In this document: positions 43,250 to 52,324 of the stretch, piece after piece
How positions within the stretch are numbered: position 1 is the first letter of the stretch
Layout of the letters: every line of letters starts with the position of its first letter
Source: Oligoflexus tunisiensis
GTDB taxonomy: Bacteria; Bdellovibrionota_B; Oligoflexia; Oligoflexales; Oligoflexaceae
NCBI RefSeq assembly: GCF_001748245.1
Contig: NZ_BDFO01000001.1
Location: forward strand, 5,905,859-5,969,858
DNA length: 64,000 nucleotides
Direction of reading: 5' to 3'
Notes under the pieces: model-generated
Told to the model about the DNA's origin: nothing
Seen by the model: the letters and a program-made list of their open reading frames with translations, nothing else
Database searches by the model: none
Translations under genes and position numbers: made by a program

Positions 43250-44734
43250 ATGTCAATTTTGGCAAGTCAATCAGAAGCCTCGGTGAGCAAGAATTACCTC
43301 ATGGACAGGCGGCACACCAAGATCATTGGGACCCTCGGGCCCTCGTCCTCGACCTATGAGGTGCAAAAGAAGCTGATTGAAGCGGGTCTGAATATCGCCC
43401 GTTTGAATTTTTCCCACGGGGATCATGAAACCCATGCGAAGAATATTGAATCGATTCGACGTGCCAGTGCCGAACTGGGCCGTCCAGTAGCTCTCCTGCA
43501 GGACTTGCAGGGACCCAAAATCCGCGTCGGACGCCTGATCGGCGGTCAGATGGAAGTTCAGACTGGTGAGACCTATCGGCTACGTTATGGCGTCGAGCAG
43601 GATGACCCCAAGATCATTCCGATCGATTACCGGGGCCTCGTGCACGACGTCAAAGTTGGCCAGCGCGTGATGATGGATGATGGTCTGCTCATTCTCCAGG
43701 TCCATGCCGTACACGATGAAAGCGTGACCGTGCGCGTGGAGGATGGCGGCATCCTGAAAAACCGCAAAGGTGTGAACTTCCCGGATTCCAAACTGTCACT
43801 GCCGGCCATGACCGACAAGGACAGCAAGGATCTCCTCTTTGGTATCGCCAATCGCGTGGATTACGTGGCCTTGTCCTTTGTTCAGGATCCGGCCGACATT
43901 TATCAGATCAAGGCCATGATCAAGGCGCTGGGTTCCGATGTGCCGGTGGTGGCCAAGATCGAAAAGCTGCCCGCGATGGAACAGATCGATGAGATCGCCA
44001 AGGCCGCGGATGCCCTGATGGTGGCCCGGGGTGACCTGGGGGTGGAAGCCAACGTGGAACGCGTCCCGAACCTGCAGAAAAAAATCATCGCGGCCGCCGC
44101 GCGGGCGGGCAAACCGGTGATTATTGCCACGCAGATGCTGGAATCGATGATCACGAACCCCAGAGCCAGTCTTGCGGAAGTCGCGGACGTGGCCAACGGC
44201 GTGCTCGACGGCGCGGACTGCCTGATGCTTTCCGGTGAAGTGGCCAGTGGCCGCTATCCGGTCGAGGCGGTGAAACGCATGGCCACCATCATTGAGAAGG
44301 TGGAAAACTGGACCTTCAAACGCCCCTCGCGCTTTAACATGAACGATCCTCTGACCCAGAGGGAAACGTGGGAAGTGAACGAGTCGATCGCCATTTCAGC
44401 TTGTGAGGCCGCCGATACCCTGAAAGCCAAGGCCATCGTTTGCCTGTCCCTGACCGGCTCGATTGCCCGATCGATTTCCAAATGGCGACCCAGCACACCG
44501 ATCATAGCGATCAGTCCGCGGGCGGATGTCGCCCGACGTCTGTCGCTGGTCTGGGGCATACACGGCATCCCAAACCAGGCTTTCTATAATACGGATACGC
44601 TTTTGCAGAATTTGCCGGTCGTCCTGAAGGACCTAGGCATTGTGGAGTCGGGGGATGTTGTGGTGATCACGGCAGGAATCCCGATCAATCAGATGCGGCC
44701 GTCCAATATGATTAAAATCAACCGGATACCGTAA
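43250..44734 (+). CDS. pyk: Pyruvate kinase
   Basis: This enzyme makes pyruvate and ATP from phosphoenolpyruvate and ADP, the last step of glycolysis. Blocks are clear: KIIGTLGPSSS, NIARLNFSHGDHETH, LLQDLQGPKIRVG, the catalytic KIEKL, VARGDLGVE, and ATQMLESMITNPRASLAEVADVANGVLDG with MLSGEVASGRYP. The sequence fits the 470-500 residue class and has the C-terminal effector domain. The start is the ATG at 43250 with AAGGA upstream. Its last 34 codons overlap the convergent GGDEF gene by 102 bases. It is divergent from the giant kinase gene. Confidence 0.95.
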   Translation: MSILASQSEASVSKNYLMDRRHTKIIGTLGPSSSTYEVQKKLIEAGLNIARLNFSHGDHETHAKNIESIRRASAELGRPVALLQDLQGPKIRVGRLIGGQMEVQTGETYRLRYGVEQDDPKIIPIDYRGLVHDVKVGQRVMMDDGLLILQVHAVHDESVTVRVEDGGILKNRKGVNFPDSKLSLPAMTDKDSKDLLFGIANRVDYVALSFVQDPADIYQIKAMIKALGSDVPVVAKIEKLPAMEQIDEIAKAADALMVARGDLGVEANVERVPNLQKKIIAAAARAGKPVIIATQMLESMITNPRASLAEVADVANGVLDGADCLMLSGEVASGRYPVEAVKRMATIIEKVENWTFKRPSRFNMNDPLTQRETWEVNESIAISACEAADTLKAKAIVCLSLTGSIARSISKWRPSTPIIAISPRADVARRLSLVWGIHGIPNQAFYNTDTLLQNLPVVLKDLGIVESGDVVVITAGIPINQMRPSNMIKINRIP

Positions 44735-45682
44735 GATCATGCCACTGACCATGTTTCTGCCGTTGCGCTTGCTGCGGTAGAGCATGACGTCAGCGCCTTT
44801 GATCAAATCATCCGACTTGCCTTCGAATCCAGGATCCACCCAACACATCCCGAAACTGCCGGTGAGTTTCACCGTATATTGCTCTTTTTTAAAGACGCTG
44901 CGCATGATCAGGTCCTGGATGCGTTCGGCGATATCCCAGACCGTTGAAACCGATTGGGTCGGAACGCAGACGATATATTCATCGCCACCGTAACGGGCGG
45001 CCACTGCATCCTTGCCCAGCACACCGGAGTGCGCGATCAAACGTCCGACTTCGCCGATCACAAAACTGCCGACAAGATGATTCGCACTGTCATTGATCTT
45101 TTTAAAATGATCCAAATCCAGCATGATCACGCCGAGACCGTAATCACCCTTGCGACAGCCTTTGATAAGCTTTTGATAATCAATATTAAAGGCTCGCATG
45201 TTGCTTAAACCGGTCAGCTCATCGGTGAGGCTCAGCATTTTCAAGCGATGATTCACCGACCGCAAACGATCGGCCATCGCCTTGAAACGGAAGACCGAGT
45301 TCACCCGGGCCACGCATTCCCGATCCGAAGCCTTGCCATCGATGAAATCATCGCCGCCATGCATCAGCACGCGCTCAAAGACGCCATCGTCGTGTTGAAC
45401 CTCATGACTGAAAAAGACAAAACCCGTATGTCTGTCTTTTTCCCGAGTCCGCACCTCCTGACAGAAATTCAGGCCGTCGTCACCTCCATGTTCCAGGTCG
45501 ATGACGACAAGGTCGGGATGCAATTTATGGAAAACCTCAAGCGCCTGTTCACCGCGTGTGGCGCTGACGACGTGATCTATCCGATACAAGGAATCTGGGT
45601 TATTATAGTGACGAGGCTCGGCGAAGAGTGTCCACAGCCGACTGGGTGTACCCGATGCCGGTTCGATGATCAATACTTTCAT
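44633..45682 (-). CDS. Response regulator with GGDEF (diguanylate cyclase) domain
   Basis: An N-terminal receiver (about 1-130) keeps the phospho-acceptor Asp in LVVIDLEHGG. A GGDEF domain follows with RYGGDEYIVCV, a GGDEY variant that is compatible with activity. The RxxD inhibitory site is lost (LGKD in place of RxxD), so product inhibition is probably absent. It should make c-di-GMP when phosphorylated. The C-terminal ~35 residues run over the end of pyk on the other strand by 102 bases. The start at the ATG at 45682 has only a weak ribosome site. Confidence 0.9.
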   Translation of the reverse strand: MKVLIIEPASGTPSRLWTLFAEPRHYNNPDSLYRIDHVVSATRGEQALEVFHKLHPDLVVIDLEHGGDDGLNFCQEVRTREKDRHTGFVFFSHEVQHDDGVFERVLMHGGDDFIDGKASDRECVARVNSVFRFKAMADRLRSVNHRLKMLSLTDELTGLSNMRAFNIDYQKLIKGCRKGDYGLGVIMLDLDHFKKINDSANHLVGSFVIGEVGRLIAHSGVLGKDAVAARYGGDEYIVCVPTQSVSTVWDIAERIQDLIMRSVFKKEQYTVKLTGSFGMCWVDPGFEGKSDDLIKGADVMLYRSKRNGRNMVSGMILRYPVDFNHIGRPHLIDRDSCRDHHNIPRLHNA

Positions 45683-45906
45683 CGATTTTTTGCCTGTTTG
45701 CTTCACAGAATACCTCAAAGTAAAGCTGGGCCACCACCTTTCTTGAGATATCGGCCATGTTCCTTATTGTTTAAGGTTTTTTCAAAAGTTTCAGTAAGTC
45801 TTGGAAAGTTCATTGGTCTTCCATCAAGCGCAGACGAGCTTTGCAAGCCTTTTGGAATGACGGTTTGGTAGTTCTGATGTTTTCGCGCTCTAACCCAGAA
45901 AAATAA

Positions 45907-48060
45907 ATGAAGTATTCAGGAAAAAAGAAAAACTTACTCCACGTAAGAAGCCGCAAGCTGTGGCAAAGGCTGAAGTATGCCTGGACCAGCCTGCAGGGGC
46001 GCATGCCGATCAAACGCCTTGCCGCCTGGCTGAATCTGCGAGGAAGCGATCGACGCCGCAAGGTGCTTTTGAGCCTGGGCGCCATAGGTCTTGTGCTGCT
46101 CGGCACTCTGGTTTGGATGGGCCTCTGGCTGCAGCAGACCGGTGTGCTGCATCTCGACCAGTCACGCCTCACCGTGATCATTGATTACAAGCATTCGGAC
46201 AATTCCCTGGTTTACGATCGCAATGGCGAAAAGATCGGGGAGTTTTTCAGCGACTATCACGTCTTCGTCCCTTATGAAAACATCCCCAAACCTCTGATTC
46301 AGGCTGTGCTGGCGGTCGAGGATCGGCATTTTTTTGATCACCACGGCATCGATCTGCGTGGCATCATGCGGGCCTTCCTGGCCTCGGTGCGCAGCGGTGG
46401 ATTTACGCAAGGCGGCTCCACCATCACCCAGCAGGTGGTGCGCAATTTTCTTTTGAGTCCCGAAAAAACCTTTGAACGCAAGATCAAGGAAGCCATCCTT
46501 GCCATTCAACTGGAACGGCATCTGAGCAAGGAAAAAATCCTCGAAATTTATCTGAATGCTCTTTTCCTTGGGCAGGGTTCCTATGGAGTCGGCGCCGCAT
46601 CCGAACGGCATTTTGGAAAGCCGCTGCGGGAGCTCGACGTTCACGAGCTGGCCTTGATCGCCGGTCTTTTTCAGTCCCCAAGTCGCTACAATCCGCACAA
46701 GGCTCCCAACCAGGCCAAACGTCGGCAAAGGCAGGTCCTCAAGGCCATGGTGCGGGCCGGCTTCCTCACCAAGGAAACCTATAAGACCTACCGCCGCAAA
46801 CCCCTGACCTTCAAATCCCAAAGTCAGTTGAATACGACCTTTGCCCCTTATTTCATCGATGCGGTGCAGGAGCAGACCGAAACTCTTCTGACCGGCGATG
46901 TGCGGGGACGGGGCCTTAGAATTCACACGACACTGGATGTCGCTCTTCAGGAGGAGATCAACAAGGTCGTCGATCAGTCGAGCGATCTCTTCGCTGCTGC
47001 CGCCACCAAACTTGTCCATGTGCCGACGGGTATCCCCAAGGTTGTTGAAACCGCAGCCGTGGTGCTGGATCATCGCAGCGGTGATGTACTAGCCATCGTC
47101 GGCGGCCGGGACTATGCCCGTTCGCAATTCAACCGCGTGCTCAAAGCCAAGCGCGCTCCAGGCTCCTCCTTTAAACCTGTGGTTTATGCCCTCGCTTTGC
47201 AGGCTGGCATGAAATGGTCGGATATGTTCTATGTGGGTCCGGTGGTGATTCAGGATTATCGGCCACGCAATTACGGGGGTGAATATCTTACGGAAGCCAC
47301 CCTTTACAATGCATTCTATCGCTCCATCAATTCCCCGGTGATTGAGATCGGCCAACGTCTGGGCACAAAGCGCGTACTCGATCTCGCCCGCAAGATGGGA
47401 GTGACCACCGAGCTGAAAAATCAGGCCGGCACGCTGCTCGGAGGTTCGGAGGTGACGCCGATGGATATGGCGGCCCTCTATGCGACCATTGGCAACGGTG
47501 GCGTTCAGGTGGACCCACGCATGATACTCAAAATCACCGATCGTGACGGCAATGTGGTGTATGAGGCTCCGCCACCGCCCCGGAAGCCCAAACGGGTTTT
47601 GCCGGAACAGATCAACTATCTCCTGACCGATGCGATGCGCGCCGTCTTCAAATACGGAACCGCGAGTACGTTTGCCGAAATGGGCGCCTATGCCGGCGGC
47701 AAGACGGGAACCACCGATGATGCCAAGGACAACTGGTTCTGTGGCATCACCTCGAATCTCACCACGGTGGTGTGGGTCGGCACGGATAACAATCTCGCCT
47801 TCACCGGCACGGTCGCGGCCAATACCCTGGCCCTTCCCGTTTGGGCGAAGATCGTGCAAAGGGCCCGGCAGCGTTATCCGGGTGAGGATTTCCCCGTGCC
47901 GGAAGGCATCAAGGTACTCAAGGTGCATCCGCTGTTTGGACATTTGGATCCGAGCGGGATCGATATGACTTTTATTGAAGGACGGGAACCCACGCGGACG
48001 GAATCAGCCCTCTCGGTGGTCCGGGAGACAGGCAATTTCCGCGATTTCTTGGATCGCTAA
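45907..48060 (+). CDS. Class A penicillin-binding protein (PBP1A type)
   Basis: A bifunctional cell-wall synthase. One membrane anchor (about 50-75) is followed by a GT51 transglycosylase with EDRHFFDHHGID (catalytic Glu) and QGGSTITQQ. The transpeptidase has PGSSFKP (SxxK), SIN and KTGTT (KTG), all intact. It polymerises and cross-links peptidoglycan in the periplasm. At 717 residues it is of the PBP1A class. The leading 50 residues are basic, a long cytoplasmic tail. The start has no strong Shine-Dalgarno. An LpoA-like gene follows after three bases, suggesting an operon with its own activator. Confidence 0.92.
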   Translation: MKYSGKKKNLLHVRSRKLWQRLKYAWTSLQGRMPIKRLAAWLNLRGSDRRRKVLLSLGAIGLVLLGTLVWMGLWLQQTGVLHLDQSRLTVIIDYKHSDNSLVYDRNGEKIGEFFSDYHVFVPYENIPKPLIQAVLAVEDRHFFDHHGIDLRGIMRAFLASVRSGGFTQGGSTITQQVVRNFLLSPEKTFERKIKEAILAIQLERHLSKEKILEIYLNALFLGQGSYGVGAASERHFGKPLRELDVHELALIAGLFQSPSRYNPHKAPNQAKRRQRQVLKAMVRAGFLTKETYKTYRRKPLTFKSQSQLNTTFAPYFIDAVQEQTETLLTGDVRGRGLRIHTTLDVALQEEINKVVDQSSDLFAAAATKLVHVPTGIPKVVETAAVVLDHRSGDVLAIVGGRDYARSQFNRVLKAKRAPGSSFKPVVYALALQAGMKWSDMFYVGPVVIQDYRPRNYGGEYLTEATLYNAFYRSINSPVIEIGQRLGTKRVLDLARKMGVTTELKNQAGTLLGGSEVTPMDMAALYATIGNGGVQVDPRMILKITDRDGNVVYEAPPPPRKPKRVLPEQINYLLTDAMRAVFKYGTASTFAEMGAYAGGKTGTTDDAKDNWFCGITSNLTTVVWVGTDNNLAFTGTVAANTLALPVWAKIVQRARQRYPGEDFPVPEGIKVLKVHPLFGHLDPSGIDMTFIEGREPTRTESALSVVRETGNFRDFLDR

Positions 48061-48063
48061 AAC

Positions 48064-49539
48064 ATGCCGGTTCGCTTCATGCTTCTTCTTATAGCCTGTC
48101 TGAGCTGGCCTCTTTGGGCTCAGCCCAATGCAGCGGAACAAAGCGCTGTCAGTGATGACAACGAGCTTTGTTCCAAACTTTTCAGCAGGACCGTGGTGGC
48201 CTTCCAGGAACTGTATCGCAAGATGCCGCCCGGGGCCGCGGTCTCTCCACAATCCCCGCTGCTTCCTCTGCTGGGTCTGAAGGCCGACGCCTGCCATCAG
48301 CCGGGAACCATGGAGATGATTGAAAGGGCCCTGAGCCAACACAACGGCAAGGTTGCCCTGCTGCTGCCCTTTTCCAAAATGCCGAAAATCGCCGGTCAAC
48401 TGGTGCTGCGCAGCGTGCATGAATGGATGCAGAGCAAGGGCATGACTCCCGGCCGCCTTATCATCTGGCGTGATACCGAGGGCAATCGTGAGAAATTCGA
48501 GAGGCAGCTGGCACAAAGCATCTGGCAGCATGGAGCGTCGATCATCATCGGTGGACTGTTTCAAAGCGAGGCGCCTTACCTCACGCAATGGGCGGATCGT
48601 CTGCGCGTGCCGGCCATCATTTTGAATCGCAAGCCGGAAGGTCCAGCGAGCAAATACACCTTCTATATGGGCCCCGATTATCGCCTGCTGGCGTCCGGAC
48701 TCACCCGCTACGCCCTGGGACGCAACATGAAGCGCATCGCGATCATGGCGCCACAGTTTACGCGTGATGAGCCTTTGATTGCAGCGTTTCGAGCTCAGGC
48801 GCGGCACCTGCAGATCCAGGTCATCGGTCCTTTGATTTATAATCCGGCGGATTTCTCCTCGATCGATGCCCACGTGCGCAAACTCTTTCACATCGATGAT
48901 GAGAGCCGCAATCAGGAGCTTTTGGATCTGGTCAATAAAAGCAAGATGGAGGCCTCACAGCTCGGTGTGCCCTTTGATGCCAAAAGTCTGGTGCTGCCGC
49001 CGATCATTGATGTGGATGCCATCCTGATCGCTGATCATTTCAAGAACGTCCGGCACCTCAATAAGACCCTGGCCTATTACGGAGTGAGACGTGTGCCGCT
49101 GCTCGGCATTCCGCGCTGGCGTGCTTACGAGCTTGTGGATCCGCCTGATGAAAATCTGGTCGGCTCCGTGTTCGTGGATTATCTGGGCAGTTACAAGCAG
49201 CTGCCTTATGGCATTCAGGTGCCGACCGTCGATAAGGAATACTTTGCGGAAGGTTCCCTGGCGGGGACGGTGGATATGCGCCTCGTGGTGCATCATGCCT
49301 TGTTTTCCGCTCTGCAGGCTGTCGCGGGACCGCGGCATCCCCGTTATGCGCTCTATAAAAAACTGGAGACCAGCTCGGGTCCTCGCGAGAGTTTTCTATC
49401 CGGGCCGCATATTTTCCGGGCGGATCACAGCGCGAACTGGCCCAGCTTCCTCTTCGGAGTGGGCAGCGGGTCGATCTCGATTCTTCAAACCTGGAATCCT
49501 CTGGCCGGACCGTCCCGCACCAGCTCCACGCGTCCTTAG
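48064..49539 (+). CDS. LpoA/YraM-like penicillin-binding-protein activator
   Basis: The protein starts with an exported signal (SWPLWA then QPNAA), which looks like type I cleavage. A Cys in LLIAC could also form a short lipobox. Residues ~90-420 follow the periplasmic-binding-protein fold of LpoA C-terminal domains: KVALLLPFSKMPKIAGQLV, then ASIIIGGLFQSEA and VDAILIADHFKNV. LpoA activates PBP1A in Gammaproteobacteria; here it lies right after a PBP1A gene with only three bases between. The tail-to-tail stop at 49539 touches the next gene with one base between. No N-terminal TPR domain is seen, so it is shorter than E. coli LpoA. Confidence 0.8.
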   Translation: MPVRFMLLLIACLSWPLWAQPNAAEQSAVSDDNELCSKLFSRTVVAFQELYRKMPPGAAVSPQSPLLPLLGLKADACHQPGTMEMIERALSQHNGKVALLLPFSKMPKIAGQLVLRSVHEWMQSKGMTPGRLIIWRDTEGNREKFERQLAQSIWQHGASIIIGGLFQSEAPYLTQWADRLRVPAIILNRKPEGPASKYTFYMGPDYRLLASGLTRYALGRNMKRIAIMAPQFTRDEPLIAAFRAQARHLQIQVIGPLIYNPADFSSIDAHVRKLFHIDDESRNQELLDLVNKSKMEASQLGVPFDAKSLVLPPIIDVDAILIADHFKNVRHLNKTLAYYGVRRVPLLGIPRWRAYELVDPPDENLVGSVFVDYLGSYKQLPYGIQVPTVDKEYFAEGSLAGTVDMRLVVHHALFSALQAVAGPRHPRYALYKKLETSSGPRESFLSGPHIFRADHSANWPSFLFGVGSGSISILQTWNPLAGPSRTSSTRP

Positions 49540-49540
49540 A

Positions 49541-50158
49541 CTACAGCTGCAAAAGCAAATGCAGGTTCGCGGTTCCACCCCGCAGGTCCTCGCTTCCGAG
49601 GCCCAGAACCTGCAGACCATTCAGATAACGATACGACACGCCCGCACCGAGCTGCATCCAGGGCGTGATATTCACGCCAAGGCCGATCTCGGGTTCGATT
49701 ACAAACAGGAGCCGGCTCGTGCGGGTATCCTGTACGGTTTCCACCCTCGCCTGTCCGGTTCCCACCAGCATCTGAAAATAGCATTCCGTGATGCGATCGC
49801 CCTGCGGTGGATCGCCGAAGACCCCCCCGCCGTAACTTAATTCATAGCGGGTGCCGGAGTCGTATTGTGTGGTTCCACTGCGATAGTAGGCCAAAGCCAG
49901 CTGCCGTTCCCCGCCTTCGCTGAGGCCGAAACGGAAACCATTCAGCCGCAAGGTTTCGTCCCCGGGCTTGGACTGCTTGTGGGTCAACTCGAAAAAGGGT
50001 TGGAGGCTGCCGCGGGCCAGGCCTTCGCTGATGGAACCAGCGCGCCCGTCCTGCCTATCCTCTTTCTTATCGTCATCATCATCATCATCGTCATCAAGAG
50101 CGAATGCGGTTCCATTGAGAAGCCCTGTTAACAGGAAGACACAGGTCAAGAGGCGCAT
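49541..50158 (-). CDS. Exported barrel-like protein with poly-Asp tract
   Basis: A signal peptide (about 1-21, ending TAFA) is followed by nine Asp in a row and a short charged region. The rest alternates as beta strands (RLNGFRFGLSEGGERQLALAYY, RYELSYGGGVF, RLLFVIEPEIGLGVNI, QLGAGVSYRYL) and ends in QL. It is probably a small outer-membrane barrel or a beta-rich secreted protein. The Asp tract is coded by near-identical triplets (50069-50095), so its length may change by slippage. GGGAG precedes the ATG. Confidence 0.7.
   Translation of the reverse strand: MRLLTCVFLLTGLLNGTAFALDDDDDDDDDKKEDRQDGRAGSISEGLARGSLQPFFELTHKQSKPGDETLRLNGFRFGLSEGGERQLALAYYRSGTTQYDSGTRYELSYGGGVFGDPPQGDRITECYFQMLVGTGQARVETVQDTRTSRLLFVIEPEIGLGVNITPWMQLGAGVSYRYLNGLQVLGLGSEDLRGGTANLHLLLQL
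50069..50095. repeat. Nine-triplet repeat coding for Asp9
   Basis: Nine triplets (ATC, or GTC twice, on the plus strand) encode nine Asp residues directly after the signal peptide of the gene at 49541. In-frame slippage would change the Asp count without breaking the frame. Confidence 0.75.
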
Positions 50159-50182
50159 GGTGTTTCATCTCCCATAAAGAAA

Positions 50183-50207
50183 CAGCCTCACGATAGACGT
50201 GGGGCTG
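50183..50207 (-). terminator. Terminator after the pentapeptide gene
   Basis: On the minus strand CAGCCCCACG and CGTGAGGCTG pair (one G-T) around a five-base loop, and TTTCTTT follows. It lies 60 bases past the stop of the gene ending at 50269 and upstream of the gene at 50158. Confidence 0.65.
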
Positions 50208-50268
50208 GCTTCTTGTCAATGACGGGGATTGTTCACAGAGCGTATGAAGGAGGATTCACGCCCGGGAA

Positions 50269-51261
50269 TCAGATATCATCCACATCCGTAATGAAGGTGG
50301 CCTCGGCGCAGCTGCCCTTCCTTTTCACGGCCAGGGGCAGGTCGGACTCGCAAACCATCGCGCCCTTGATGAGTAAGCCCTCCAGGCTGGCATGACGAAA
50401 TTTTGCCTGCGTAAGGTCAGCATCCATCAGACGGACTCCGCGCAGATTCGCTCCGATAAACGAGGCGCCCAGGGCATTGACCTTTTGCAGATTGGCCAGC
50501 GAAAAATCGGCCTTGTCACACCGGGCGCTCATGAGGCTCGCGTGACTGAGGTTGGCTCGGATCAGTCGGGCACCATCCATCAGGGCATTGTTAAGATTCG
50601 CTTCCAACAGCAGGGCGGACGTAAGATTGGCCCCGCGCAGATCCACCGAATCAAGATTGGCTCGACTCAGGTTGACTCCGGTGAGATCAGCGTTGCGGAG
50701 GATGCTGCTGGTCAGATCCAGCCCGATCAACACCTGGCCTTTCAGATTCGTACCGGTCAGGTCGGTTTCAAAAAAATTCGCCTCCCGGAGTCTGGCGCCG
50801 GAAAGCAGAGCATGCGTGAGTTTGGTGCCATTCAGCTGCGCGCCTTTCAGGTCGGCGTTGCGCAGATCAGCTTTCATAAGTTTGGCATCCACCAGGATTG
50901 CGCCGCTCAGATTCGCGCCTTGCAGTTTGGCTCCGGTAAGATCGGCCTCGGAAAAATCAGTCTCGGAGAGATCGGCTCCGGTCAAATCCACTCCGGAAAG
51001 ATTGGCTCCTTTGAAGACCGCGCGACTCAGGTTCCGACCGGCCAGCCGCATGTTACGCATATCCGCCTGTTCAAACAGAACACTGCGCAGGTCAAGTCCA
51101 GCCAGGTTTTCACCCTGCAGGCGACAGGCTTTGCAGTTGCGAGTATCCAGGATACGGGATTTGGTTTCGCTATCGAGGGCCAGGGAGGATGCCGCCCAGG
51201 TGCTGAGCAGAAGACCCAACAGAGCTTGCACCAGTCCATGGTTGCCATGTGGGGTTTTCAT
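50269..51261 (-). CDS. Exported pentapeptide-repeat protein
   Basis: A signal peptide (about 1-29, ending SLA) is followed by almost 260 residues of A(N/D)LXX pentapeptides (for example LSGVDLTGADLSETDFSEAD), which form a right-handed quadrilateral beta helix. A CxxC pair (NCKAC) sits at the start of the helix. About 50 repeat units can be counted by eye. The ending (CAEATFITDVDDI) differs from the helix. Most known pentapeptide proteins are cytoplasmic (gyrase mimics); the signal peptide here points to the periplasm or surface. The function is unknown. Confidence 0.85.
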   Translation of the reverse strand: MKTPHGNHGLVQALLGLLLSTWAASSLALDSETKSRILDTRNCKACRLQGENLAGLDLRSVLFEQADMRNMRLAGRNLSRAVFKGANLSGVDLTGADLSETDFSEADLTGAKLQGANLSGAILVDAKLMKADLRNADLKGAQLNGTKLTHALLSGARLREANFFETDLTGTNLKGQVLIGLDLTSSILRNADLTGVNLSRANLDSVDLRGANLTSALLLEANLNNALMDGARLIRANLSHASLMSARCDKADFSLANLQKVNALGASFIGANLRGVRLMDADLTQAKFRHASLEGLLIKGAMVCESDLPLAVKRKGSCAEATFITDVDDI

Positions 51262-51423
51262 AAGAGCCGTCCTCTATCTGTTCTGGTTCGTAATTTGGTC
51301 TGCGACCGTCCATGCTAATCGTATCGGCGCCCTCGAAACCGCTTGAAAAATATCGCGGAGGTCCTTTGGATTCAGGCTTTTGCCGGAACGATTAAAGTTC
51401 GCTGATGTTTCGGCGACGGACAA

Positions 51424-52248
51424 TTATTTCCCGGAAGCAGATTCTTTCGGCGGGATAAGAGCTTCCGCGGCATCCAGACCGAGGCTTTTCAGGTAGGGTT
51501 TGAGCTGATCAATGCTGGTATCCAGCTGTGTAAAAAGGATTTTTCGCAAGGGCTGGGGCTGATTCCCGCTCGTACCCATCAGGGTTTGGACACGCTGGGC
51601 GATGGCGGCTCCGGAATCCACCAGTTGAACGCCTCCCAGCACGGTTTTCAGTTCCGTGGATACCAAAGGAAAATGCGTGCAACCGAGGACGATGGTATCC
51701 GGCATCGGTGTGGATTCGAGAAAGGGCTGACAGATTCGTGTCAGTTCATCGAGCGCAAGGCTTTCCCCCCGCAGTTTGCGTTCCACGAGTTCGACGAGGC
51801 GCGAGCTGCCCACGCGAACCACATGGCAGTCCTTGGCAAAGTCCTGAATCAGCCCATCCGTATAAACGCGTTTGACCGTGGCTGGCGTGGCAAGCAAGCC
51901 AATCACCCGATTTTTGCTGAGAGTCGCAGCCGGTTTGATGGCCGGCACCACGCCAACAACCGGAAAGGTCACTTCGGAACGCAGCTGCGGAAGGACCAGC
52001 GTGCTGGCCGTATTGCAGGCAATGACCAGAAGTTTGGGTGTATACAGGCTACACGCGGCCGCAATCACCGCGCTCACGCGTTGCTGAAGCCACTCGGGAG
52101 TCTTATCGCCATAAGGCAGCCCCGCGTTATCCGCAACATAGACAAAACTCAGCTGCGGGCGCACGCGCAGGATTTCACTGAGGACACTGAGTCCTCCCAC
52201 ACCGGAGTCAAAGATCAGGGCATCAATCGCTTGCTTGGTCAGGCTCAT
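51424..52248 (-). CDS. murI: Glutamate racemase
   Basis: MurI makes D-glutamate for peptidoglycan. It has the two catalytic Cys motifs: IACNTAST (Cys-1) and LGCTHFPL (Cys-2), with FDSGVGGLSVL at the start and VADNAGLPYGDK. The length of 274 residues is normal. The start is the ATG at 52248; a GTG nine bases earlier lacks a ribosome site. It is divergent from gluQ, so the 70-base gap must hold two promoters. Its downstream gap (51262-51423) shows nothing notable. Confidence 0.93.
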   Translation of the reverse strand: MSLTKQAIDALIFDSGVGGLSVLSEILRVRPQLSFVYVADNAGLPYGDKTPEWLQQRVSAVIAAACSLYTPKLLVIACNTASTLVLPQLRSEVTFPVVGVVPAIKPAATLSKNRVIGLLATPATVKRVYTDGLIQDFAKDCHVVRVGSSRLVELVERKLRGESLALDELTRICQPFLESTPMPDTIVLGCTHFPLVSTELKTVLGGVQLVDSGAAIAQRVQTLMGTSGNQPQPLRKILFTQLDTSIDQLKPYLKSLGLDAAEALIPPKESASGK

Positions 52249-52324
52249 GACTCTCACTACGCAATAACGTCATTGGGATTATCATACGTAAAATCCATTG
52301 CTCTTGGAAGGCAAAGTCTCCAGA

